64,000 nt of DNA from JAGXQV01 sp964527565 (GTDB taxonomy: Bacteria > Pseudomonadota > Gammaproteobacteria > Burkholderiales > Sulfuricellaceae), in contig CAZGOY010000006.1 of the NCBI GenBank assembly GCA_964527565.1, positions 48,665 through 112,664 of the forward strand, given 5' to 3'. The position numbers were made by a program, and so were the translations under genes. Positions 46,069 through 54,644 of the stretch are shown one piece after another. The notes beneath the pieces were generated by a model. The model saw nothing but the letters and a program-made list of their open reading frames with translations. It was not told where the DNA came from and ran no database searches. The first letter of the stretch is position 1. Each line of letters opens with the position of its first letter.

Positions 46069-46097
46069 AAATTACTCCCCGACCGACAAGAAGTCAA
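46069..46097 (-). promoter_or_regulatory. sigma70 promoter of the metZ leader
   Basis: On the minus strand TTGACT (46092-46097) and TAATTT (46069-46074) are separated by exactly 17 bp. The predicted start is near 46062, immediately before the riboswitch. Confidence 0.75.
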
Positions 46098-46217
46098 GAA
46101 ACAGCAAAACGGCTTCCTGAATCCCGGACATGGTCAATTCGTTTCCTCAGGAAATAATTGAATTATGAACTAGACTGGTAACGGGGGATGTCAACGCCTC
46201 CATCTTTGGAGATAGAC

Positions 46218-46511
46218 ATGTCAACAATTTCAGGATTGCAAGCACCCAATCCCTACGCGCAGCAACCTGCCTTGCAGCGGTCGGCTGCTGGCTCCACAAC
46301 TGCAACGACGCCAGCGGGAACCCTTCCAGAACGAGCGGTTCTTGACAGCGTGTCGTTTACTCCCGACTGGATGCAGGACGGTCAAGCTTCCCCGTTGCCG
46401 GTTACGAATGGCATCTATAATTCCGGTGGCGAACTAAAAAAGCTGCCTGAGACGGCGTCACCCATCGGAGAGCCGCAGGCCGAGAGCGAGCAAACCAAGC
46501 ATCAACCGTAG
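46218..46511 (+). CDS. hypothetical small disordered protein
   Basis: 97 aa, Pro/Thr/Ser/Ala/Gln-rich, without membrane segments, signal peptide or known domain. ATG 46218 follows GGAG at 6 nt, a good ribosome site. An upstream in-frame ATG at 46188 lacks one. It is divergent from the metZ leader and its last 10 bp overlap the convergent pbpG 3' end. Function unknown. Confidence 0.65.
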   Translation: MSTISGLQAPNPYAQQPALQRSAAGSTTATTPAGTLPERAVLDSVSFTPDWMQDGQASPLPVTNGIYNSGGELKKLPETASPIGEPQAESEQTKHQP

Positions 46512-47446
46512 CGGCGTTTGCTCAGGCTGCTTTCCATCCATTTCTTTATGCGTTGCGCATCGCCGATACGTGACAGCTTTCCCCACGAATCGAGCAGGAC
46601 GATAATCATCGGCTGTCTGGCGATTTCCGCCTGCATTACCAAACAATGCCCGGCTTCATTGATGAAACCGGTTTTTGACAAGCCGATCTGCCAACTATTG
46701 TTACGCACCAGCATATTGGTGTTTCTGAACTGCATCTGGCGCCCAGAGGACTTGTGCGCCACACCATATTCTCCCGTGGTGGTCATTTCACGAACCAATG
46801 GGTACTGGTGCGCCGCCTGCACCATTTTGACCAGATCTTCGGCGGTAGAAACATTTTCACCGCTCAACCCTGTGGCATCGACAAAATGGGTTTGCGCCAT
46901 CCCCAAACTGGCAGCCTTGCGATTCATCGCTGCGACAAAGGCGGGAAAACCGCCTGGATAATGGCGTCCCAGCGCTGAAGCAGCACGGTTTTCCGAAGAC
47001 ATCAAGGCCAGTTGCAAAGCCATTTCACGGGGTAGTTTAACGCCCACTTTCAACCGGGAATACGTATTGCGCAGGGTATCGACATCGTCGTTACCAATAG
47101 TGATCTTCTCATTCAGCGGCAAATTGGCATCCAGCACCACCATGGCTGTCATCAGTTTGGTTATGGAAGCGATGGGAGCACGCGTATCGGTATTCTTTCC
47201 ATACAGGATGCGCCCCGTCTTCTGGTCGACAATCAATGCCATGGAGGAACGCAGGCTCAACCCGGAATTGCGAAAAGTGATCGGTGAAGCATCGCCGCCC
47301 GCATCATTATCAATCTGTACGCCGCCCGTCACCTCTCTTGCAGAATCGACCGCTTGGGAGTGAAAGTCATTGCCCTGTGCGCACACCCCGAAAGACAACA
47401 GGCAAGCGCTTAACGATAAAAACCATTTGTTTTTCCAGTGCCGCAT
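46502..47446 (-). CDS. pbpG: D-alanyl-D-alanine endopeptidase (PBP7/8 type)
   Basis: 314 aa. Signal peptide (1-23), then the penicillin-binding fold with S94-x-x-K97 (SITK), SSEN near 150 and LSKTGF near 262. The S-x-N motif and the absence of a C-terminal membrane-anchoring domain fit PbpG, which cuts DD-cross-links in murein. Monocistronic, with no clear promoter identified. Confidence 0.9.
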   Translation of the reverse strand: MRHWKNKWFLSLSACLLSFGVCAQGNDFHSQAVDSAREVTGGVQIDNDAGGDASPITFRNSGLSLRSSMALIVDQKTGRILYGKNTDTRAPIASITKLMTAMVVLDANLPLNEKITIGNDDVDTLRNTYSRLKVGVKLPREMALQLALMSSENRAASALGRHYPGGFPAFVAAMNRKAASLGMAQTHFVDATGLSGENVSTAEDLVKMVQAAHQYPLVREMTTTGEYGVAHKSSGRQMQFRNTNMLVRNNSWQIGLSKTGFINEAGHCLVMQAEIARQPMIIVLLDSWGKLSRIGDAQRIKKWMESSLSKRRYG

Positions 47447-47753
47447 GATTACCCCTCCAGAATTTCCTACGGTGCTTTCGCCCGCAACAATGCCCGCCAG
47501 TTTAGCGATTCCGCTCGCCGATGTAAAACCACTTTCTCCAATATCAAGCAGAACCCTTTAATTGGTATCGACATTTTTTAAAATAAATTTACCCGAAGCA
47601 AAAAAACAACTTGGCTTCTTGACTTTCATAAAAAAAAATCGTAAAAGTGCGCAGGGGATTTGGCTTCAAGATGTAATGCAGTTCCGGTTTTGCCGCGTAC
47701 GCTCTTGAAATTCAAATGGCTCCTGTTTTCTTTATATTTTTAAGGACGCTACA
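47447..47753 (+). promoter_or_regulatory. cold-shock gene upstream region with candidate promoter and long leader
   Basis: A 307-bp gap between divergent pbpG and the cold-shock gene. TTGACT (47619-47624) and TAAAAG (47642-47647) are 17 bp apart, which would give a leader of about 100 nt. Long structured leaders are usual for cspA-type mRNAs. A TATATT at 47733-47738 has no properly spaced -35. AAGGA precedes the ATG by 7 nt. Confidence 0.5.
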
Positions 47754-47957
47754 ATGGCAACTGGCACTGTAAAATGGTTCAACGATTCCAAGGGATTTGG
47801 TTTCATCACTCCCGATGATGGCAGCGACGATCTATTCGCGCATTTTTCCGCCATCAACATGAGCGGCTACAAGTCACTGAAGGAAGGACAGAAAGTTTCT
47901 TTCGACGTGACGCAGGGCCCCAAGGGCAAACAGGCATCCAATATCCAGGCAGCCTGA
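47754..47957 (+). CDS. cspA: cold-shock domain protein, CspA family
   Basis: 67-aa single-stranded nucleic-acid-binding OB fold acting as an RNA chaperone. RNP1 is KGFGFITP and RNP2 is DLFAHFSAI. The start MATGTVKWFNDSKGFG is canonical. Which paralogue it is cannot be decided. Followed by a strong terminator. Confidence 0.95.
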   Translation: MATGTVKWFNDSKGFGFITPDDGSDDLFAHFSAINMSGYKSLKEGQKVSFDVTQGPKGKQASNIQAA

Positions 47958-47972
47958 TTCGTACGCCTTTTG

Positions 47973-48008
47973 AAAGCGGCCCGGATGATGCACCCGGGCC
48001 GCTTTTTT
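47973..48008 (+). terminator. intrinsic terminator after the cold-shock gene
   Basis: GCGGCCCGG (47976-47984) pairs with CCGGGCCGC (47994-48002), extended by AAA/TTT, and is followed by six T. It probably also ends transcription from the convergent icd, whose stop codon is a few bases away. Confidence 0.88.
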
Positions 48009-48013
48009 GCGCT

Positions 48014-49252
48014 TTACATTTGAGCAATCATTTCCTGCCCGAAGGCAGAGCAGGAAACCTGGGTGGCACCCTCCATCAAGCGCGCAAAGTCGTAGGTTAC
48101 TTTTTTACCTGCTATCGCCTTGCCCATTGACTGTAAAATCAAATCCGCAGCTTCTACCCACCCCATGTGACGCAGCATCATCTCTGCAGACAGAATAATG
48201 GAGCCGGGATTCACATAATCCTTGCCAGCATATTTTGGTGCTGTTCCATGGGTTGCCTCGAACATGGACACACTGTCTGACAAATTTGCACCGGGTGCAA
48301 TGCCGATACCCCCCACCTCAGCAGCTAATGCATCGGAAATATAATCCCCATTCAGATTCAGGGTAGCAATCACATCATAATCTTCAGGGCGCAACAAAAT
48401 CTGCTGTAGAAAAGCGTCGGCGATCACATCCTTGATGACAATCCCATTCGGTAGCTTCATCCATGGCCCCCCCTCAATCAATTCAGCACCAAATTCACGC
48501 TGCGCCAGTTCATAGCCCCATTTTTTAAAACCCCCTTCAGTGAACTTCATGATGTTACCCTTATGCACTAGGGTCACCGACTTACGCCCATTGTCGAGCG
48601 CATATTGAATTGCCCGGCGAACAAGTCGCTCGCTGCCCTCAATGGAAACAGGTTTGATGCCGATAGCTGAACTTTCCGGGAAGCGAATTTTATTTACCCC
48701 CATTTCCTTTTGCAGGAACTCAACAACTTTTTTAACCTCGGGCGAACCCGCTTCCCATTCGACGCCCGCATAAATATCCTCGGTATTTTCACGGAAAATC
48801 ACCATGTCAACACGTTCAGGATGCTTGACCGGGCTGGGAACTCCATGGAAATAGCGCACCGGTCGCAAACATACATACAAATCGAGCAGTTGCCTCAACG
48901 CAACATTAAGCGAACGGATGCCGCCGCTCACCGGAGTTGTTAGTGGCCCCTTGATCGACACCACATATTCTCTGACCGCGTCCACGGTCTCCTGCGGCAA
49001 CCAAGTATCCTGACCATATATATGCACTGCCTTTTCACCAGCAAACACTTCCATCCAGGAAATTCTGCGCTTGTCACCGTAGGCTTTGGAGACGGCAGCA
49101 TCCACCACATTCCTCATAACTGGGGATATATCGACACCCGTCCCGTCACCCTCGATAAATGGAATAATAGGATGGTCCGGCACGTTCAATGAAGCATCGG
49201 GATTAACGGATATTTTCTCGCCCGTGGCAGGCATCTTGATATGCTGGTACAT
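48014..49252 (-). CDS. icd: NADP-dependent isocitrate dehydrogenase
   Basis: 412-aa TCA-cycle enzyme. Substrate loop TPVSGGIRSLNVALRQ with the phosphorylatable Ser position, RENTEDIYAGVEW, LVHKGNIMKFTEGGF and C-terminal ATHGTAPKYAGKDYVNPGS. AGGAG precedes the ATG at 49252. The 40 upstream in-frame codons are not conserved. Convergent with the cold-shock gene, divergent from rluE. Confidence 0.95.
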   Translation of the reverse strand: MYQHIKMPATGEKISVNPDASLNVPDHPIIPFIEGDGTGVDISPVMRNVVDAAVSKAYGDKRRISWMEVFAGEKAVHIYGQDTWLPQETVDAVREYVVSIKGPLTTPVSGGIRSLNVALRQLLDLYVCLRPVRYFHGVPSPVKHPERVDMVIFRENTEDIYAGVEWEAGSPEVKKVVEFLQKEMGVNKIRFPESSAIGIKPVSIEGSERLVRRAIQYALDNGRKSVTLVHKGNIMKFTEGGFKKWGYELAQREFGAELIEGGPWMKLPNGIVIKDVIADAFLQQILLRPEDYDVIATLNLNGDYISDALAAEVGGIGIAPGANLSDSVSMFEATHGTAPKYAGKDYVNPGSIILSAEMMLRHMGWVEAADLILQSMGKAIAGKKVTYDFARLMEGATQVSCSAFGQEMIAQM

Positions 49253-49336
49253 AATTTCTCCTGGTGAAACGCAGTAACGGACACATTCCGCACGCAATAA
49301 TACTTTTTCAATTCCCGAAAAACAGTGCTCTCCGTC

Positions 49337-49342
49337 TATAAT
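49337..49342 (+). promoter_or_regulatory. TATAAT -10 box at the rluE start
   Basis: A perfect TATAAT overlaps the first possible ATG (49341). Transcription would begin near 49348-49350, at or just before the second ATG, which would make a leaderless or nearly leaderless message. No clear -35 is present at 16-18 bp, so the call is tentative. Confidence 0.35.
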
Positions 49343-49349
49343 GGACAGC

Positions 49350-49901
49350 ATGCCGCGCCTGATCCTGTTCAATAAACCCTACGGCGTCATCAGCCAGTTC
49401 AGCGATGACGGCATACATACCACCCTGAAGGACTTCATCCCGATGGCCGACTTCTACCCAGCCGGACGCTTGGACACCGACAGTGAGGGGTTGCTCATTC
49501 TAACCGATGACGGCGGGTGGCAACACAAGCTGAGTCATCCACGCCACAAGCTACCAAAAACTTATTGGGCGCAGGTTGAGGGGATTCCTTCCGATGCCGC
49601 ACTGAAAGCACTGCGACATGGTGTTGATCTAGGGGATTTCATTACCCAGACGGCCAAGGCGAGGATCATAGAGGCGCCGTCCATCCTCTGGCCGCGCACC
49701 CCTCCAATACGGATACGCAAAGCCATCCCGACCAGCTGGATTGAATTGCATATCTGCGAAGGCAAGAATCGTCAGGTACGCCGCATGACCGCCAAGGTTG
49801 GCTACCCAACATTGCGACTGATTCGATGCGCGATTGGAAAATGGCGCATTGACGGCTTGGCGCCCGGAGCATGGCAAACAGTAACCTACCCTGCGAACTA
49901 A
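49350..49901 (+). CDS. rluE: 23S rRNA pseudouridine synthase, RsuA/RluB/E/F family
   Basis: 183 aa without an S4 domain, as in RluE, which modifies U2457. Catalytic Asp in PAGRLDTDSEGLLILTDDG. Other segments are LILFNKPYGVISQF, KTYWAQVEG and ICEGKNRQVRRMTAKVGYPTLRLIR. ATG 49350 is preferred to 49341 because the latter lies in the -10 box. Convergent with the ribosomal cluster. Confidence 0.9.
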   Translation: MPRLILFNKPYGVISQFSDDGIHTTLKDFIPMADFYPAGRLDTDSEGLLILTDDGGWQHKLSHPRHKLPKTYWAQVEGIPSDAALKALRHGVDLGDFITQTAKARIIEAPSILWPRTPPIRIRKAIPTSWIELHICEGKNRQVRRMTAKVGYPTLRLIRCAIGKWRIDGLAPGAWQTVTYPAN

Positions 49902-49926
49902 AGAGATGTCTATTATGAAATGCCAC

Positions 49927-49953
49927 AAGAAAAAGGCCGGAATCAATCCGGCC
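49927..49953 (-). terminator. intrinsic terminator at the end of the ribosomal superoperon
   Basis: The minus strand forms GGCCGGA/TCCGGCC with a 5-nt loop, followed by TTTTTCTT. It lies 24 bp after the rplQ stop. The plus-strand side (TGTTTCTG) is weaker but may also serve rluE. Confidence 0.85.
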
Positions 49954-49976
49954 TGTTTCTGACACCCGCGTGCATC

Positions 49977-50360
49977 TTAAGCTTCCGCATTCTCCGGAAC
50001 ATCTGGTCGATCGAGCAACTCAACTATCGCCATTGGCGCATTGTCGCCCACGCGAAAACCGCACTTCAAAATACGTAGGTAACCACCATTACGTGTCGCA
50101 TAACGTGGGCCAAGCTCATCAAACAACTTGACCACGATATCACGATCACGCAAACGATTGAATGCTAGCCGACGATTTGCAACTGAGGCTGTCTTACCTA
50201 AGGTAATCAACGGCTCAGCAACGCGTCGCAACTCCTTCGCCTTGGGCAAGGTCGTCGTGATCACTTCATGACGCAACAAAGAATTTGCCATGTTGCGCAG
50301 CATCGCAAGTCGATGGCTGCTAGTACGATTGAGTTTGCGATTACTTAAACGATGACGCAT
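49977..50360 (-). CDS. rplQ: 50S ribosomal protein L17
   Basis: 127 aa. The N-terminus MRHRLSNRKLNRTSSHRLAMLRNMANSLLRHE is almost invariant in bacteria. It sits near the exit tunnel of the large subunit. Last gene of the alpha operon (rpsM-rpsK-rpsD-rpoA-rplQ), followed by the terminator. Confidence 0.97.
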   Translation of the reverse strand: MRHRLSNRKLNRTSSHRLAMLRNMANSLLRHEVITTTLPKAKELRRVAEPLITLGKTASVANRRLAFNRLRDRDIVVKLFDELGPRYATRNGGYLRILKCGFRVGDNAPMAIVELLDRPDVPENAEA

Positions 50361-50393
50361 GACTTCAGTCCCTTCGTATACTTATTCTTCAAA

Positions 50394-51383
50394 TTACTGG
50401 TGGTCATTGCCCAACTCAGCGGGAGGCCAATTTTCCAGCTTCATACCCAGCGTCAAGCCTTTAGACGCCAGAACATCCTTGATTTCATTGAGAGATTTTC
50501 TCCCAAGATTAGGGGTCTTCAATAATTCATTTTCCGTACGCTGAATCAGATCACCGATGTAGTAAATATTCTCCGCCTTGAGGCAATTGGCGGAACGAAC
50601 AGTCAACTCCAGATCATCAACGGGACGCAACAGCATCGGGTCAACTTGAGGCGACTTTGGTGCCCTGATTTCAGTCGGCGTTCCCTTCAAGTCGGCGAAG
50701 ACCGACAGCTGATCAACCAGAATGCGCGCCGCGGAACGAATAGCCTCTTCCGGATCAATTACTCCGTTGGTCTCAATCTCGACAACCAGCTTGTCCAAGT
50801 CTGTGCGCTGTTCAACACGAGCACTTTCAACCGCATAACTAACGCGCCTTACCGGGCTGAATGAAGCATCGACCAGAATTGTACCGATACTGCGCTCTTC
50901 CTCATTAACCCGACGTACGCTCGCGGGTTGGTAACCCCGCCCCATCTCGACCTTGAGCTCCATGTTGAGCTTGCCACCCTTGGTCAAGTGAGCAATAACA
51001 TGACTGGGATTGACGATCTCTACATCATGCCCGGCCTCAATATCACCAGCGGTTACTATCCCTTCAGAATTCTTACTCAATGTAAGGATAGCTTCTTCAC
51101 GACTATGCAATTTTAGAGATATACCCTTAAGATTTAACAGGATATCGACAACATCCTCCTGCACACCTTCAATGGCAGAGTACTCATGCACCACGCCTTC
51201 GATCTTCACCTGAGTGATTGCATAACCGGGCATGGAAGACAAAAGTATACGCCGCAAGGCATTCCCCAACGTATGTCCATAACCACGCTCGAAAGGCTCC
51301 ATGGAAACACGCGCACGCATCGGAGAAACAGATTCCACATCAACGACACGCGGTTTAAGTAGTTCAGTAGCACTGCTTTGCAT
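50394..51383 (-). CDS. rpoA: RNA polymerase alpha subunit
   Basis: 329 aa: N-terminal assembly domain (residues about 8-235, with FERGYGHTLGNALRRILLSSMPG) and C-terminal UP-element/activator-binding domain (about 250-325, with the helix-hairpin-helix KTPNLGRKSLNEIKDVL). ATG 51383 has GAGGAA at 6 nt. An in-frame TTG two codons upstream is less likely. Confidence 0.97.
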   Translation of the reverse strand: MQSSATELLKPRVVDVESVSPMRARVSMEPFERGYGHTLGNALRRILLSSMPGYAITQVKIEGVVHEYSAIEGVQEDVVDILLNLKGISLKLHSREEAILTLSKNSEGIVTAGDIEAGHDVEIVNPSHVIAHLTKGGKLNMELKVEMGRGYQPASVRRVNEEERSIGTILVDASFSPVRRVSYAVESARVEQRTDLDKLVVEIETNGVIDPEEAIRSAARILVDQLSVFADLKGTPTEIRAPKSPQVDPMLLRPVDDLELTVRSANCLKAENIYYIGDLIQRTENELLKTPNLGRKSLNEIKDVLASKGLTLGMKLENWPPAELGNDHQ

Positions 51384-51415
51384 TACCAATTCCTCTTGCT
51401 AATTTGCTACCCGAA

Positions 51416-52045
51416 TTACTTCGAATACAACTCAACCACCAGATGCTCATTGATGGTAGCAGGCAATTCCGCACGTTGCGGCTTGGCCTTGTAAACACCC
51501 TTAAAAGCCTTCACATCAACTTCAATCCATTCTGGAAAACCACGCTGCTCTGCGGCCGCCAAAGCCCCCTTGACACGTAGATGTTGACGAGCCCTCTCAG
51601 TGACTTCGACAACGTCGCCCGGCTTGACTTGGTAGGAAGGTATATTGACGCGCTTTCCATTAACCAGCACCCCATTGTGACGCACCACCTGTCGCGCCTC
51701 AGTGCGGGAAGCACCGAACCCCATGCGATGGGCAACGTTATCAAGACGACCTTCAAGCAACTGAAGAAGGCTCTCGCCGGTCACACCGCGTCCACTAGCC
51801 GCTTCCTTATAATAAGAACGGAACTGCGCTTCAAGAATGCCATATATACGACGAATCTTTTGCTTCTCACGCAACTGCACACCGTAGTCCGACAAGCGAT
51901 TATTCTGTTTCTGCCCATGCTGACCAGGCGCATAAGCGCGTCGCTCAACCGAACATTTGTCAGTGAAGCACTTTTCACCTTTCAGAAACAACTTCTCGCC
52001 CTCGCGGCGGCACTGACGGCATTTGGGGTCCAGATTTCTAGCCAA
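51416..52045 (-). CDS. rpsD: 30S ribosomal protein S4
   Basis: 209 aa. It nucleates 30S assembly and in enterobacteria represses the alpha operon. The N-terminus carries the zinc-type C9, C12, C26, C31 set (KCRQCRREG...CFTDKC). The S4 RNA-binding domain follows (SRTEARQVVRHNGVLVNGKRVNIPSYQVKPGD). Confidence 0.97.
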   Translation of the reverse strand: MARNLDPKCRQCRREGEKLFLKGEKCFTDKCSVERRAYAPGQHGQKQNNRLSDYGVQLREKQKIRRIYGILEAQFRSYYKEAASGRGVTGESLLQLLEGRLDNVAHRMGFGASRTEARQVVRHNGVLVNGKRVNIPSYQVKPGDVVEVTERARQHLRVKGALAAAEQRGFPEWIEVDVKAFKGVYKAKPQRAELPATINEHLVVELYSK

Positions 52046-52081
52046 GATTACTCTCCTGCGTATGGATAATACGGCGACGCA

Positions 52082-52471
52082 CTAAATGCGGCGCTTTTTG
52101 GGCGGACGGCAGCCATTATGAGGAACTGGCGTCACATCGGAAATAGCGGTTATCTTATAGCCGACGGCATTCAATGCACGAACGGCGGATTCACGACCCG
52201 GCCCGGGGCCCTTGATGCGAACTTCAAGATTCTTTACACCATATTCAAGCGCAGCCTTTCCTGCATTTTCAGCAGCAACCTGAGCAGCGAAGGGTGTGCT
52301 TTTCCGCGAACCGCGGAAGCCAGCGCCACCAGATGTTGCCCAAGCCAAAGCATTCCCTTGACGGTCAGTTATGGTAATGATGGTGTTGTTAAAAGATGCA
52401 TGAACATGTGCAATACCTTCAGCCACATTCTTCTTAACCTTTTTGCGCACCCTTACATTCTGCTTAGCCAT
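52082..52471 (-). CDS. rpsK: 30S ribosomal protein S11
   Basis: 129 aa. Typical segments are GIAHVHASFNNTIITITDRQGNALAW and PHNGCRPPKKRRI at the C-terminus. Located on the small-subunit platform near the mRNA exit. Alpha operon, between rpsM and rpsD. Confidence 0.97.
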   Translation of the reverse strand: MAKQNVRVRKKVKKNVAEGIAHVHASFNNTIITITDRQGNALAWATSGGAGFRGSRKSTPFAAQVAAENAGKAALEYGVKNLEVRIKGPGPGRESAVRALNAVGYKITAISDVTPVPHNGCRPPKKRRI

Positions 52472-52499
52472 TATTTATTCCTCTATTTTGCTTCCGGCA

Positions 52500-52862
52500 T
52501 TATTTGGTTGCGCGGACGGCCTTACGCGGCCCCTTGCGGGTGCGAGCATTGGTGCGCGTGCGTTGCCCACGAACAGGCAAGCCACGACGATGACGCAAAC
52601 CACGATAAGAACCAAGGTCCATCAACCGCTTGATGTTCATTGAAATTTCGCGGCGCAAATCACCTTCAACGGTGAATTTGGCTACTTCGTCACGCAGCCT
52701 CTCCACATCGCTGTCGCTAAAATCCTTGATTTTGGTGGAAGGGCTCAAACCCGCAGCGGCGCAAATCTTCTGAGCACGGGAACGTCCAATACCATAAATC
52801 GCAGTTAGTGCGATTTCGGCATGCTGATGATTGGGGATATTTACCCCTGCAATGCGGGCCAT
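52500..52862 (-). CDS. rpsM: 30S ribosomal protein S13
   Basis: 120 aa. MARIAGVNIPNHQHAEIALTAIYGIGRSRA and the basic tail RGQRTRTNARTRKGPRKAVRATK are canonical. Forms inter-subunit bridges and contacts P-site tRNA. First gene of the alpha operon proper. Confidence 0.97.
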   Translation of the reverse strand: MARIAGVNIPNHQHAEIALTAIYGIGRSRAQKICAAAGLSPSTKIKDFSDSDVERLRDEVAKFTVEGDLRREISMNIKRLMDLGSYRGLRHRRGLPVRGQRTRTNARTRKGPRKAVRATK

Positions 52863-52923
52863 GCAGTTACTCCAAACAGCAAATTGAAAAAGAGGCGGAT
52901 GATAACAGTTTTTTCAACTATCA

Positions 52924-53037
52924 TCAACCCTGACGTTGTTTGTGGCGCGGGTCTGAACATATGACACGCAATACGCCATGGCGCTTTACCATCTTACAGT
53001 GGCGGCACAAGCGCTTGATCGAGGCACGTACTCTCAT
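52924..53037 (-). CDS. rpmJ: 50S ribosomal protein L36, zinc-binding form
   Basis: 37 aa on the minus strand: MRVRASIKRLCRHCKMVKRH...CSDPRHKQRQG. The C11, C14, C27, H32 zinc ribbon is complete, so this is the C+ paralogue. It lies between infA and rpsM, as usual in betaproteobacteria. Confidence 0.96.
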   Translation of the reverse strand: MRVRASIKRLCRHCKMVKRHGVLRVICSDPRHKQRQG

Positions 53038-53061
53038 TTTGATTCTCCTGTCAATCCTTAC

Positions 53062-53280
53062 TTATTTGGCGCGGAAGGTAATCCGCGCACGGCTTAAGTC
53101 ATACGGGGTCAACTCCACCGTTACCTTGTCGCCAGGCAGTATTCGTATGTAATGCATACGCATCTTGCCTGATATATGTCCCAACACGACATGACCATTT
53201 TCCAGCTTGACGCGAAAAGTTGCATTGGGCAAGGTTTCGAGAATTTCGCCCTGCATTTCTATCGTGTCTTCTTTTGCCAT
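53062..53280 (-). CDS. infA: translation initiation factor IF-1
   Basis: 72-aa OB-fold protein occupying the A site during initiation. MAKEDTIEMQGEILETLPNATFRVKLENGH is the standard opening. Its location between secY and rpmJ is typical for betaproteobacteria, whereas E. coli has it elsewhere. Confidence 0.96.
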   Translation of the reverse strand: MAKEDTIEMQGEILETLPNATFRVKLENGHVVLGHISGKMRMHYIRILPGDKVTVELTPYDLSRARITFRAK

Positions 53281-53309
53281 GGAGCAGCCCTAAGTCAATC
53301 CAACAATAA

Positions 53310-54641
53310 TTACCGATTACCGCCCAGCATGTTACCGCCCTTGAAATTCGCCTTCTTGAGCAAGCTTTCATATTGGTGCGACATCAGGTACGACTGCACC
53401 TGCGCCATGAAATCCATCGTAACAACCACAATAATCAACAAAGATGTTCCACCGAAATAAAATGGAACATTCCATTTGACTATCAAAAATTCTGGCAGCA
53501 AACACACAGCAGTAATATAAATCGCACCTGCCAAAGTTAAACGCGCCATGATCTTGTCAATGTATTTTGCCGTTTGATCACCCGGTCGAATACCTGGAAG
53601 AAAAGCCCCACTCTTCTTCAGGTTATCGGCCGTTTCCTTAGGGTTGAAAACCAACGCCGTATAGAAAAAGCAGAAAAACAATATTGCCGCAGCATACAGC
53701 ATCACATACAGCGGCTGACCAGGAGACAAAGTCGCGCCTATATCCTTAAGCCAAGTCATGCCCTCACCGCTGCCAAACCAACCAGCCAGAGTAGCTGGAA
53801 ACAGTATGATGCTGGATGCAAAAATAGGCGGAATGACCCCTGCCATATTAAGCTTTAGCGGCAAATGAGAACTCTGCCCACCATATACCTTGTTCCCCAC
53901 TTGGCGCTTAGCGTAATTGACCAAAATCTTGCGCTGGCCACGCTCAACAAAAACCACAAATGCAGTCACCGCGATCGCACCAACAAACAAGGCCAACACC
54001 AAAGGGATTGAAAAAGCACCTGTTCGAGTCAACTCTAGGGTACCCGCAATTGCCTGCGGCAGCCCGGCAGCGATGCCTCCAAAAATAATCAATGAAATTC
54101 CGTTGCCTATGCCACGCTCAGTGATCTGCTCTCCCAACCACATCAGAAACATGGTTCCGGTCACCAACGTAATCACCGTAGTAAGGCGGAACATAAGCCC
54201 AGGCTCAATCACCAAGCCAGCCTGCGCTTCTAGGGCAATTGCAATCCCCAACCCCTGAAACAATGCCAAGGCAACCGTACCGTAACGGGTGTATTGGGTG
54301 ATTTTCTTGCGCCCGCTTTCACCTTCCTTTTTCAACTGCTCCAATTGTGGGGAAACAACCGTCATCAACTGCATAATGATGGAGGCAGAAATGTACGGCA
54401 TGATACCCAAGGCAAACACCGTGAAGCGCTCAAGCGCACCGCCGGAGAACATGTTGAACATTCCCAGTATCCCACCCTCCTGAGACTTGAATAGCGACTC
54501 AAGTGTCGCGGGGTCAATACCCGGTACAGGAATGTGCGCGCCGATTCTGAAAACCACCAACGCCCCGAGAACAAACAGGAGCCGGCGCTTCAAATCACCA
54601 AATTTTCCAGTTGCGCCCAGCAGAGAAGTTGCAGAGCTCAA
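53310..54641 (-). CDS. secY: protein translocase subunit SecY
   Basis: 443 aa with ten membrane helices forming the Sec channel. Conserved segments include ALGIMPYISASIIMQL and NYAKRQVGNKVYGGQSSHLPLKLNMAGVIPPIFASS. The start lies 3 bp after rplO. Confidence 0.97.
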   Translation of the reverse strand: MSSATSLLGATGKFGDLKRRLLFVLGALVVFRIGAHIPVPGIDPATLESLFKSQEGGILGMFNMFSGGALERFTVFALGIMPYISASIIMQLMTVVSPQLEQLKKEGESGRKKITQYTRYGTVALALFQGLGIAIALEAQAGLVIEPGLMFRLTTVITLVTGTMFLMWLGEQITERGIGNGISLIIFGGIAAGLPQAIAGTLELTRTGAFSIPLVLALFVGAIAVTAFVVFVERGQRKILVNYAKRQVGNKVYGGQSSHLPLKLNMAGVIPPIFASSIILFPATLAGWFGSGEGMTWLKDIGATLSPGQPLYVMLYAAAILFFCFFYTALVFNPKETADNLKKSGAFLPGIRPGDQTAKYIDKIMARLTLAGAIYITAVCLLPEFLIVKWNVPFYFGGTSLLIIVVVTMDFMAQVQSYLMSHQYESLLKKANFKGGNMLGGNR

Positions 54642-54644
54642 GAA

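Noticed and set aside
46079..46140. A 19-codon reading frame on the minus strand upstream of the metZ riboswitch (starting ATGTCCGGG) that could be a leader peptide.
   Set aside because: It covers the -35 box and lies upstream of the predicted transcription start, so it would not be on the metZ mRNA. The AGGA-like site is 13 nt from the ATG.
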